The notes under the pieces are model-generated. The model was not told where the DNA came from. It worked only from the letters and a program-made list of their open reading frames with translations, and made no database searches. The translations under genes were made by a program, and so were the position numbers. From Enoplosus armatus (lineage: Eukaryota > Chordata > Actinopteri > Centrarchiformes > Enoplosidae), in assembly GCF_043641665.1 (NCBI RefSeq), contig NC_092200.1:10175694-10239693 (forward strand): 64,000 nt of DNA, written 5' to 3'. Shown here piece by piece: positions 44,453-57,436 of this stretch. Numbering within the stretch: the stretch's first letter is position 1; each line of letters opens with the position of its first letter.

Positions 44453-47400
44453 TTCTTTCGTGAGACTAACGTGCGTTCAGCTGCACTATCTGGCGACATG
44501 TAAAACTGAGATGACTAAGATATAATCCACACCGAATACTTGTGGAGATGTTGATTTAGTCATATTTTCATTCAGTTAATTTCGATTACAACAACTCTAG
44601 GACTGCATATACCAGCATGCTTGTCGGACCATATGGTGGCTTGTTTAGCACACCACGTCATCTGAACAGCTGGGACCCTTGCTGACCTAGCAGTGATTTA
44701 CTGGTCACAGGCTCATGTACACAATGGGCTCTCTGCCCTGACAGTCTCTCTGACGCAATAAATTGTGAACAAAAACGTCCACTGAAGGCAGTTTATTTCT
44801 TCAGAGGATGTATAACCACTCAGTCACTGATGAAAAGTACTTCAACTCATCCATTACAATGAAAATCGCACTGAAATACCTCAGAGGAATCTAGTTTATG
44901 CCCCTTTTTAAAGCTGAAACTAATCTTTATGAAATATATTCATACTACACATCAACAAGATATAATCACATTAATGTAAACAAATATTAATGTGGACAAA
45001 CTTTGATTTAATGGTCTTATGATCAGGATTGTAGTTCATATTGATAACCCCTTTTTCTGATGACCATTGCGACATCACTAGTCATACATTTAAGGTAAGG
45101 TAAAATAATATTGTGACATATAAATAGAGGTATACTGATTCTGTATCTGCCATTAGTCTAAACATTAACATTTGACATGATTTTATATTTTTGAAAGGTA
45201 AAATTTCACTGAGTGGAGATTAAATGGAAAACATCTGTGCTGACAGAGAATAAGATGTACCTTTTTTTGTAGAGAGCGTTGACTCCCCGTGCCTGTCAGG
45301 GGGGATGGATGACTTTCCCCAAGGTCATTAATTCATTTCCTGGACTAGCTAGGCTGGGTGATCAATCCCACTCCTCCTCCTCCTCCTCTTTTGCTCCTCA
45401 TTCTGATGCTTTCTGGTTCCTCCTTGGAGGAACAGCATTTGAACGAAGCCTGAATGTCAAGTCTCTGCTCCACTACCCAAAACTGGTACGTGTGGAGGCA
45501 AATGTCTAATATTTTTAAGATGTCTCCTAACATTAAAAACATTTAGCACGCTTAGCCCCCACCTCAGTGTGCAGGATTATGCAGTCCGTCGTCTCCTTGG
45601 TGTCTGAGAGAGAATGATTGTCTCTTAATAGTCAATCAGAGGGATCAATGAGAAGCATCATGGTCCATCATAGAGGCCTCTGTGGCCTCTGTTCAGGAGT
45701 TTTTCATCTCTCTCTCTGGCTATCAGCACACAGCAGGCTAATCGATACCACAAACCACCATGAATACACAACAGCATAAAGGGATGAGAGATCATTATGG
45801 CAGAGCTAGCTCCTCTGCAAGTATACCTACAGCAGGAAATCTATTACAGAGGCAAAGCCTTACCTACAGTATGTACCACACTTTGGAATTTAAAAACACT
45901 ATTAAACATTTCACAGTATGTAGGAAGGTTTTTTTTGTTTATTTTCTTTCTTCCATAGAGCAGCTCTGCAAACCACAATGATCCAGATTATTTGGTCCTA
46001 TTGGTAAGAGCAAGTTTTTACAACCAAAGTCATCTAAATCAGTGGGTGGCAACATTTACATTATGTAAAAGTCAGGAAAAGAAACATAAATAGTGAAGCA
46101 GAAATATGTCTTTTTGTCTTATTTCCTATATCCCTTGAGGGGGTTGAGAACCACTGACACAACACATACATTTCACCAATTTTCACTGAGTGTCTCATTT
46201 TTGTACAATCCTTAGCTGTGAATAATTTGAATGTTGCAATAATTTCATAAAAAGTGGCCACACTGAGTGACTTTAACATCATGACATCCAAATAAAGACA
46301 GATATTTGGACAGGCAACCTATTTATTATTATTTATTTACTTCAGTGAGTGAAGCTGTGTTGGAGTACAGATTTTCCTTAATCCATATTATGTTTCATGA
46401 TTTATTTGGTTGGGATGGTCTGGCTTGTGCTGGGCTGAGAGATTCAGTGATTTGCTCAATGACACTACAGACACCACATTCTTGACCCTGGCTCTAAAGG
46501 ATAGATTCACCCTGCCACTTGTCACTTATTGTCTATGAAGTATATACTGTTGTATTACAGGTTATGTGTGGTTCTACCGTTCCGTAGCTCTAATTCTTTG
46601 TGATCAAGTGGAAGGAGTATAAGAAAGAATAGGAATATTCTCGCCAGTCAAATGCCCATTGATTTAGAGAAGCTACACTGTTAGCCCAGGGACATTTAGT
46701 TAGCCTATGAACTTTCTTAAAACACGGAGAGAGAGAGAGTGTGACTGGAGGCTTCACAGATGACCGGGGCAGTCCTTCCTAAAGGTTAATATGTCCATGC
46801 CTTCTCAGAAACAGTTTTAATGGAGTACAGTGCAGCTTTAGAAGAATTTGGCAAAACGTTTCTGTTTTTGGTACAGAAACACTAACAGAAAGCTTCCCAT
46901 GTGAACGAGTGAACCAGTACAATAGAGACTGAACAAGCATGCCTGCATTTTTAAAAAAGGGGGGAGTCGCTACAAAGATTTCCTTCATATCTAAATGTTT
47001 CCCACAACCACTGCCAGCAGTTATTGCCATATTGCATTTCTCATATAACCAGCAATAAAATACACAGCCTCTTATTAGAACAACTGTAAAAACTGTTTAG
47101 CACTCACAGAGGGTCAGAAATCAAACCTATTTAAAAATATCAATATTTGTGGGCAATATTCAGACCAGTGTTACACAAAAAAATCATTTCCTGTTGAACT
47201 GGCTTAGCAGATGGTGATATAATGAAGTCTTATAGAGAGAAAATTCAATGGAAATGTAAACTCTTGGATATTACTCTGTAAAGTTATGTATTTATAATGT
47301 GGTGGAGCAAAGGTACAGCTTTCAAAACTGAGCACTTCCACAAAGGAGAGAAATACAACACCACCCTCTAGTGCACAATCCAGTTCAATGAGGCAGGATC

Positions 47401-50400
47401 TGCAGAGTGCTTGTGTTTCTGAACGTGACCAGTAGATGGTGCTTTGTCCTCAAGATTGTTGCCGTCAAAAGGAGGGCTGGCCTGCTCGTTGGGATACAGC
47501 ATCTACAGACAAAATGTATTTATTCATGTAAATTGTTTTATTTTGCTTTTTTATTTATCCAATTATATTTCTAAGCAGCGTCCACTGATTTTACACATGC
47601 AGATCAGCCCATAAAAACGGTTGTAAAACGTCTCCTGTGGCTGTGGAGAGAGGAAACTAACACTGATGACCTCATCAGGTTATCTCAGACTGGGTTTGAT
47701 AAACCTGTGTTACAAACTGGAATGATGTGAGTTTTTAAAAAAATTTTTTAAATGTTATCTCTGCCTCTGCTGCATCAGTTTTGATTGATGTTTTTACACA
47801 AGATTTTTCACAAGAACAAAAAAGCTTGCCAACTAATTTCTTTTTTTAATTCAATGAAAATACAAAAGCTATATGAGTTAAACTGGCTATGTACAAAACC
47901 TGAAACTGTCTAAAGACATTTTGCCACTTTAGCACTATAACATGTTATTTAACAGCCAATGATGTTCAGTGTGTCTTTGATTTGGGCATTTCATATTTCT
48001 TCTTTTGTCTTCTGTTCCAGCTACACACATTAGATTCAGTCTGGTCAAAGTGCTTGTTTCAAAGATATTCTGCCAGTGAGATCTCCTGTCAATTCATGAG
48101 GGATGACATCATCATCATCATCACCATCATCTGCAGCCTGGTCCGACACTTCCCGTGGCCTTGGGCCAGTCTCCCCCTTGCTCCATCCCACACTCTTCCT
48201 GTTAACCATCCCAACTTTATTGACATTACAGGAATCACTAATGAAACACAGTCTGTTTATCGCACACAGACTTCATAAATATACTGTACGCCCCCCACCC
48301 CCCACCCCCTGGTTCACATCTACACACACAGCAGCCTTTTCCTGTATGCAGCCTTGGCTGTTGTATCCACCAAGTAACATACGGGAAAATGCTATAATGA
48401 CAGACATTAAGGTGTGTGCATCTGTAACTGGAAGTCAGGGGTGCTGCTAGGAATTCCAGGATACCTGCCTCATAAGGGAGCATAATGAATCCTAAATATT
48501 CAGTGGGCTCTTCATCTCAGGGCCTCTTGACTCGTTATTGTTTTAGCTGCCTGAAAAGAGGTGAAGGTAAACAATCCAATTGCCTCCGACTGTTGCACGA
48601 TTTCATCAGCTAATGGCTTTACAACAGCACTCAAAGATATAGGAGGACTCTATGCTTGAACTATAACCCTCTGTGGTACTGTTTTACCACATTCTGCTTA
48701 CCGGAAAGGCATCCTTTTAAATTAGCCGTCCCCTCTGTGCTGCTGTCTAAGGACAACATTCTTGTGTTGTGGACAGACTCCCTGGTCTGTAGTCAGGACT
48801 ACTCCCCAAATTAGTTTACCCCATTCAGAGGGGCTTGCAACTGGAAACTTTGCAACCCCGAGAGAGCGACTGATGCATATGAATAAGGCAAGCAGATCAG
48901 GACAGAAGGGTGGTGTTGTAATTGTGTTAAAAAGTGCAAGGGTCCCAAAATAAAGACCCCCAGTATAAGCCTGTGGAGGCCCCCTCACTGTGCCGAGCAA
49001 TCCCAGCAGATTGGGGCCCATGCTTATGCAAAAGTCCTCACCCCCTCCCCACTAGACCCATCACCCTCAACCCTGCTATCACCTCCAAAATCCTGATTGG
49101 TAGGTCAGGTAAACCAATGAGTGGACTCATACACAGGGTCCTCCATGACAAAGGCTGGCTGAATGTCCCTTTCCTAATAAATCATGAGGACATTAACAAA
49201 TATGTTCCTCGCTAAGAAAAGCACAACAGCTCCCTTCCCTGTAGGGATCTTTAATGCTGATAACACACAGCCTCGATTAGCAAAGACTACCCGAGAGTTC
49301 TCCCCTGCGGAGGGGATCATTGGAAAACTTTTCACTATTATGGATGCTAATAATTTTTAATCAAGAAAACATTACACAGTCACTGAAAGTCATGCTTGAA
49401 AGTCCAAACACAGAAAACTGAAAACACTGTGTAACATAATCAAAAATGATATACTTGGTGGTAAATTTACTTATTTAATTTCAGATTAAATAGAATAGCA
49501 CCAGTCATTTAAACACACATTAATGCAATACATGTAATCAAACTAATGAATGACTAAAACACGTGTAAATTGAGATGTTATATTTAACACAAGTCTTATC
49601 ATTGTTAGTGACGTTATCAAGCCGGTTTGCCATCAATTTTGCACTAAAAACAGCAATTGTAGCTCATTTTACAGTAATGAATTACCAAAGCTATTTCTCT
49701 GTTAGAATACCAGTTACATTTCCTCCTTTTTACTAAAAAACACATTATTTTGATTATGAAGACATCAGAAACAGAGATATCAAGCATCGGTCATTTATTT
49801 TAATTTGAATTCAAATAGGACTATGCACGTAAATAAATAAGCATGCTGTTTAATAGACAGCAGCTGATGAGTGGGCTGCTGGTTTGAGTTGGAAAAGCCT
49901 CCTTTAGCTACATATTCAGCATGTCTGTCCTTCCAGAAGGGACCCTGAGTTTACTGTAAACAGGGGGGGGTGCTGTTTCAAGCCCTCCTCAATTCCCCTA
50001 ACACATATGGAAATGGGCCATACCTTTAGGGCTTTGTCCTTCTCCAAGAGCATCCACACAGCCCTCACAATGTTAAAGGAGGGACTGGCAAACATTTCAT
50101 ATTCATGGGGCACAATTACCTCCATATGAATGGAATAATTGCTCTTTAGAGGCTTAAGCTACCAACTGAAGTATGTGTGCGTTTTTGAGGCCCTTGGGCT
50201 AAGGTGATCAGCCCTCAGCAGAGGGTGTGCTCTATCATCTGCTGGAGGGAAGGGACGCTTGACTGCTGTGCATAAGTACGTTGCGTAGGTCCCGTTGTAA
50301 TGTACAGTGCGTGCACGTGTGTGTGTGTGTGTGTCAAGGATTGCTATGTCTGTGCATGCAACACTCCAGACTATTTATTTGATCGCTTATCAGCTGAAAA

Positions 50401-51642
50401 GAAATGCTACACTTAAAACGGATCATTTCTTTTGTTTGTTTTTGTTTTGAAAAGGAAGCACGATTGCCAAAGATAGCAGTAAAATGATTTAATTTCTCTC
50501 ATTGACTCAAAATTAAGCAATTAAACAATTACTTTTAGGATGCAGAACTTTGAAAGGAAAAGGACTCATTTGTCTGCTGAAACTTTTTGCAAAAGAAAAT
50601 GTGTTTGTAGTGCTTTACTGAATTAAATATTTCAACGGCATCAGATCATGACAGGTGTATCTCACATGTGAACCAAAATGTTGTCTTTGGAACAGCTGTT
50701 GATAATGAAAACATGTATGTTACCACTAAGCTGTGGTGCACCCCTTTTCCACTGAGCAGGGTGGGTCCTGCTTGGATGAACCTAAAGGGAAATCCCTTTC
50801 CTATTGTTGTCATACCACCCTGACACACACCAGCTCCTCAGAAGCCAGAGGTACTTGAGCATGTGCCTCCTTAACCCCTGAAGAGGATCCTTCTTCCCAG
50901 CTCATCCCACTAATTACCTTCTAGCCATACTGTAAATGGGCCACTCCTGATAATCAGCCTAAGCTGGGAAGAAGGCTGGATGGAGGCACAGACAGAGGGA
51001 GACATGGATGGATAGGGGATGAAAGGAATGAGGGTGTTTCAATGAAGCTGATTAGCTGAGGCCAAAAGCTTTAGTTTGACAACTTGTAAAGTTTTGATGA
51101 CATCATCCCTGATGCATACGGTGTCTTAAGATCAATCCAGCTGATTTATTTCTTTTTTAAGTTTGTTTCTGCTTACAGAGTTGGGAAACTCAACATGCTG
51201 TGGTAGCAGTGCAACATCATGTTTTTGTACCGTCAGTCCTCTCCAACGAGACATGGTTTAAGCTTCAGAGAATCTTTCACTAATAATGTAAAATAGAAGC
51301 AGTGACATTTAAAACATTCAAAGGTTAAGTACAAACAGGCATCTCCCTTCACTGTGGTGTAGGGTTTTTTAGGTGGTATGAGAGAGATTTGTTTTTGATT
51401 TTTTCTTTGGTAAACTGATGAAACTTTCTTCTTCTTTGAGCATTTGAAAAGAATACAGCCACACATTCTAAATAATATCAAAAATGTGTTTTAGGAACAC
51501 CTCAATTGAATATTGCTGGTCTGGTGAGTCTGGTGATATTCTATATTTTACTTTTATATGTATTTTACCACAAAAAGATCAAAACCTTCAAAGAACTGAT
51601 CCTACTAACAAGCACTGTGTGTGTATCCAAAGCCTGATATAT

Positions 51643-51644
<2 letters not shown>

Positions 51645-51690
<46 letters not shown>
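51645..51690. repeat. (TA)n microsatellite
   Basis: About 23 uninterrupted AT units. Confidence 0.95.
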
Positions 51691-51692
<2 letters not shown>

Positions 51693-53118
51693 CACTGTTG
51701 TCCAAAAACTATTGAAAATAAATGAGTCACATTGTTGCACCAGGTGTTATGCTGAACATGGACACGGCAGTTTACTTTGTGTCAAACCCACATACATCAC
51801 CAAATCTGCTGCCGAAAATCATCCCCCCAAAAAACACGATTTACACCTCTTTGAGTAACATTTGCTAAAAACTACAGCATAGGGCTGAGAGTCACAGGGC
51901 AGGGAAGTCAAATATTGAGAGATGGAGTAACACATTGTTGGTTTTGGTCTTTTCAGATATTTGCCTAATAAGTACAATAAATAGAATATCACCAGCGTCA
52001 TCCTTTAATTTGTTAGATAGAAAAACAGTCTTTTTTTTCTGGAGGTTCTTCTGGATCATCCTACTGGCCCCCCACACACATCCTCCTCTTACAGTAGTCA
52101 CAGCTGCTAATAGAGCAATGCCTTCTGCCCCCAATCCACACATCAGCACACACACATACACACACAATGCAGCGGTGTTTGCACTGTAATTACTGCAACA
52201 CTGTCTTTGTCTGGACCATAATCCGGGGGATCCATTGTCGGTCATACGTGCCTGCTCCTTCATTATTACCAACACTTACCCTCCTCCTTGTCCCTCGAAC
52301 CACCCCCAGACCCCTCCAAAAGGCTGTCTCTCTTTCACCCCCACCGCCCCACACACAAGAGAAGTGTGCTGCGCCACAAAGGGACTAAAAAGAGGCACAA
52401 TTAGCCCTGTGACAGTAAGCCCCGGTGTGGGCCAGGAAGCATGCCGCACAATGGGTCAAACTTTTATACGACACTTTAATGCAAACACTGGAGTGTGCTG
52501 CCTCGTGCCTCGGTGGCCACTCTCATCACAGGCCTTTGTGAGCGAGAAAACAAGTGGTCATTCATTTCATTTATTAGTTACCCATTAATTGGGGAGGCAC
52601 AGTGTTGCCATTGAGGCAGTGAGGGAGATGGTGTTACACAGGCTGGATGAAAAAAAAAGAAATCATCAGTGGGCTGAGCCTTTAATTGAATCCCATGCTA
52701 GTCATTCAGAGATTGCCCTGTCAATGATTATATGGGGATCAATACACTGAGGGCAATTGCTATCTGAGATGGGGTGAGCACCCAGTGTTTTTTACTGTAT
52801 GGCACACACAGCTCTGCCAGTGCATCTAGTAGAGTTAGCAATTTGGTTTGCAAATTATTGTCCCTCTTGCAAACCCCCTGACACAATCTTACAACACAGA
52901 ATCACACACACACACACGTTGTTCTGTCCTTGTTTGTGCTGCTAAGCTGTGTCGGAGCACTTCAACAGGTTTCCACTGCTGCTCCGTATCTGCAGGACCC
53001 ACATTAATGATCGGCAGACTTAAATAAACCCTCTGTGGTAGTTCTTTATCGATCAGGTGATCTGGCTATCAGATAAGCTAACAGATCTATGAGAGGCTCG
53101 TGCTGTAATTGAGTTGTT

Positions 53119-53120
<2 letters not shown>

Positions 53121-53152
<32 letters not shown>
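53121..53152. repeat. (GT)n microsatellite
   Basis: About 16 uninterrupted units. Confidence 0.95.
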
Positions 53153-53153
<1 letters not shown>

Positions 53154-54310
53154 TCATGAAGCACATGTGTTTACAGGCACATATGTCCAAGGTATGCTCC
53201 TGGAGGATTATCAGCACACTTTTGGCACATAGTCTTGCTTTTTTGTGTGTGTGCTTCACACTGTCGACCCAAGTGGGAGATGTGCTCCCTGTGCTAATTA
53301 TGAGTTGTAAAGCAGGTTGTGATTGCGGTTGTTGGTTTGAGTCCCAGAGGGGGATCAGTATTCAGTCTGTCCACTGCGCTGTGTGATTAGAGAGACAGGG
53401 GAGAGGAGGAGGGTAAAGTTTAGGTTGAGATATTGGACCAATTAATGCAAAGACTTCATATGTATATGCTTTTGTCATTTTGTTGTATTTGACTGGAGGG
53501 CATGCATCTTATAAATAATGAAACGTGACTTGTGTTGCTCAGATGTCAAACATATTGGTAAAAAGTCAGACCATTCTCATTTTCATCTGATGCCTATAGA
53601 TTTCCTGAACACAACACTGAACCCTTTTTGGGACAATACAGTCTGACGGGACGGGCCATTCCCTGGGAACACTGAAGAAACAATACAAAAAAAGATACAG
53701 ATCCTTGACTCTAGCTTTAACAAGACATTGGAGGAAAAAGTAATTTTGTCAAAGAAATGTATTCAGTGGAAAAACTGGCCAAACTTTTGGGAGTTAAAAA
53801 TGATGTTTTTGACAGAAATGGGGAAAAATTGGTTACTTTTTATATGAAGTAAGATACTAAAGTAACATACGGAATAAGTTGAAATGAGAATGTATGTTTT
53901 GTACATGAGTACCCCATAACAGCTATTTGTTCCACTTTATGTTGTTTTTACTGCCATGTGTAACATGTATTTCATCTGAAAAACCACTAAAAATGAAAGT
54001 ATCAAAAAGAAAGAAAAGCAAAGGATGAAAAGTGTTTTACTAAAAGTGGTTTTGAGTTAACAAACTGATACAAACACCACCAATGTGTACAGACCTCAGA
54101 GGGGATACTAATTAAGTTACACAAGTAGTGCCATAAACAGTTTTTGTATGTGTGTGTGTGTCGGGGTATGTGCATGTGTGTATTCCCACTCATTTGCGTG
54201 TGTGTGTGCATGCATGGAGCTGCCATGCTTCTATGACCACCTGTGACGCTAATGTTACCTGTCAGCTCCCTCACCACAGCAGCCATACCGGCGACATAAC
54301 ACTGACTAAC

Positions 54311-54365
<55 letters not shown>

Positions 54366-54398
54366 CTCTCTCTCTCTCTGTCTCTCTCTCTGTCTCTG

Positions 54399-54446
<48 letters not shown>
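54311..54446. repeat. Compound (AC)n-(TC)n-(AC)n repeat
   Basis: About 26 AC units, then an interrupted TC/TCTG tract, then about 19 AC units. Confidence 0.95.
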
Positions 54447-54447
<1 letters not shown>

Positions 54448-55178
54448 AATCATCAAGCAAGAGATGGGTTACAGGACAACAACAGTCACAATTAATGGAC
54501 ACTCAGTCTGGGAGCTGCCTTCATTAGGTGTGTAGTTTTTTTTCCGCAGGAGTTGAAGGGACAGTCTAATGGTCAGGTTTAAGGCTAATAGGGCACAGGG
54601 GGGATAGGAGCACCTGAGTGAGGCGCGCTGCATGCATATTACAGACACACATATTAACACATGGACTGCAGCAGTGTTGACATACAAAGAGAATATAGAG
54701 GCATTAAAGTGACTGTTACATTGAAGCAGGAGGGGAGGAGAACTAGAAAAGTAGAGGAAGTAAAATACTTCCATATTTTCTAATTTTTAGTTAGATTTAG
54801 ATTTAGTTTTATCTGCGGGGGCTTTTTGATTTCTTTGGTAGAAAGTAACGCCAATAAAAATGGTTCACAGAGAGGGACTTTCTGAAAAAGGATGCTACAG
54901 GTGAGTTTTTAAAATGCCCTGAGGGCCACAAGGTACATTCACCCACTGGGATGGTGGCAACATTCTCAGAGACAGATATCTGAAAACCTCAGCAGATGTA
55001 ACCAAAATGGGAAAAATACTGAATGTCTCTTGGTTGAACTGTCCCCTTTGGAGAAATCAAAAACCCTCGTCAGAGATTTTCAGTTATAACTAACATCTGT
55101 GCTTTTCAAATTTCATTCTCAGTTTAGATGTTTTATTGAGACAGTGAAGAGCCATTTATCCTGCCAGTAACTCAAATA

Positions 55179-55300
55179 TTAAAGGATAGGTTCGCATCTT
55201 TCTGTCTTGTCTGTCTTAAAACAATACTTGCATGCCCATATGTACATTAAAATAGTGAAGATTGTTTTAAGACAGAGTTGAAAAAAAGCGAATCCTTTAA
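55179..55300. mobile_element. Short inverted-repeat element (MITE-like), about 120 bp
   Basis: The left end TTAAAGGATAGGTTCGC and the right end GCGAATCCTTTAA are inverted. Inner arms TCTTAAAACAAT and ATTGTTTTAAGA also pair, so most of the element can fold into a hairpin. TTAA lies at both ends. Confidence 0.75.
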
Positions 55301-57371
55301 AACACCATCCAAAGCAGGATGCCTATCGCAATTGTCTGACCCTGACCTTACAGAGCAGCCCCAGTTTGCATAACTCACACACAGTTACCTCTGTGGAAAC
55401 AACGAGGATCCACGTCTCAGCCTCTAAATCAGGGCCTGTAGCCCATTAGAGTTTCCCCAGCCTGCCTCCACCTCTGCTCCAGACAGGACTGATGGCCTTT
55501 GTTTGCAGAGGAGCATCATCGCTCACAGCTGCTGCTGTAAATCTGGCTGGCCTCATCCATCCGCCAAGAAAGCCAAATGAGCTCATCCTTCTGGCCTCAC
55601 TCTGTTACAGCGGTGAAATATCGAGGATGATGATGATGGCGATTATTGGTGATTTCCTCAGCTGTGTGTGCGTGTCATTAAGGTGGAGGAGGGGACTGTT
55701 GTTCTTTGTCTTGTTTATGCATGGAGGATCTACTCAAGGCGGGATGAATTGTCTGTCCTCAGGTCACTGTTTGGATCACCTGGCTGATTGTATTTCAGCT
55801 GTTGATTAACTAAGGCCAGATTGATGTGAAAGCTATATATGGCAAAAAAAGAAAGAGTGATTCATGTAACTGTGTCGTTCCTCAGCTGTTGTCTTTATAA
55901 ATCGGTGCTTTATAAATGGAGCACTGAAGTTCTCTATCTCTTTTCCAAGGCGGACCCTATAGACCCCCTGCTCCTCTCCTCTCTCCTCATCTCCATGTTC
56001 CCTCTTCCTTTAATTACTGTCTTCATGCTTGACAGGCACTGATGACTTGATTAAGCCTGCCATGTGCAGTTCCAGTCTCTACCCTGCTGATGAATGAGTC
56101 TAAAGCTTATTAACTTACTCATTCTGATCAATAAGGCGCTGGGCTTGAACACTGCAAGGACAGAGAGGAAACTGCTGTGCTGCTGCCCTCAAATGCTGGC
56201 AGCAGGGAGGAGATCAACACACATGATTAGCCTGTGTAACCAATCCGGCTGCTCTGTGGAGACAGGAGTACAGGTGAATTGATTTTCTGGATTACTTTCA
56301 GTTGCAGAGGCTTAGGAGCTGTCTGCCTGCTTTTGCAAACTTTTTCAATTACTTAGCTTGAAATTGATCATGTAATGTTTATTTTAAGACATACAAACCA
56401 GGACGTAGACTTAAAAAGGGACATGGAGTCAAAATGAAGACTGCCCTAAACTAGGTAATTGTAATAATACATTTTGGACGTCAATCTGACTCTGATATCT
56501 GATATCTCATTTCAGACAATATGTTGAATTATCTTATCTTATTTAAGAATTGTGCTTATAATTGCAGAAAGAAAACACATTATGGTCTCTTGATGAAAGC
56601 CAGATCCCCAAATATTGAGCAATGGAGAGAAATGGTTCAGGTAGTTTGTGTCATCATGGCAAAACTTTAGTTTAAAACAAAAATATCCATGGAAAGATGG
56701 GCATTACTTGCACACAAATTACATTTTTTAGATTTTTTAAAAGGTCATCTTCTCTATATTTGTGAATGTTTCTGTTATGAGTTGATTCAATTAAAAAAAA
56801 AAAAAATGTTAATTTTGGCCAAGCGGGTTCATGTGCTACAAAAAAAACTAAACGGCCAACTTGTTTTGGAGCTCAAAGCCAATCATTCAGTATAATTCTC
56901 AAACCATTACCACCTGCAGAGAACACCCCTCATGCATTAGCCAGGCTCCCTCTACTCTTTTATACTCAGGAGGCCTTCTGACAGCATCCAGGAGGCAGCG
57001 GATGAAGAAGGGTTACATCTAAACCCTATTCCCCCGAGGAGGCCTTTCAGTTTGACCAGGGTCTTTAGAAATGAGAAACTCATCATTGCAGCTAATATGA
57101 CCTCCAATGGAAGCAGCCAGCATGCGTGCAGCCTATACAGCAGTGAGCAGATATTGTTTGAAGGTGACACTTTCACTGGTAATCCTTGGAATACGAGATT
57201 ATGACTGAGGAAGGTGCCATGTGTCTGTCTGCACCCTGGAGCCACAGAAAAAAAAACATGCTTCCTACTCTTCACATTTCGATATTGATCATTTTTTGTG
57301 CTGCAGATTTAATCTTTTATGGTAAGAGGTGCCAGTATTGATGTATTGTGGTCAGTGATACATCAGCAAGC

Positions 57372-57374
<3 letters not shown>

Positions 57375-57434
<60 letters not shown>
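57375..57434. repeat. (CA)n microsatellite
   Basis: About 30 uninterrupted units. Confidence 0.96.
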
Positions 57435-57436
<2 letters not shown>

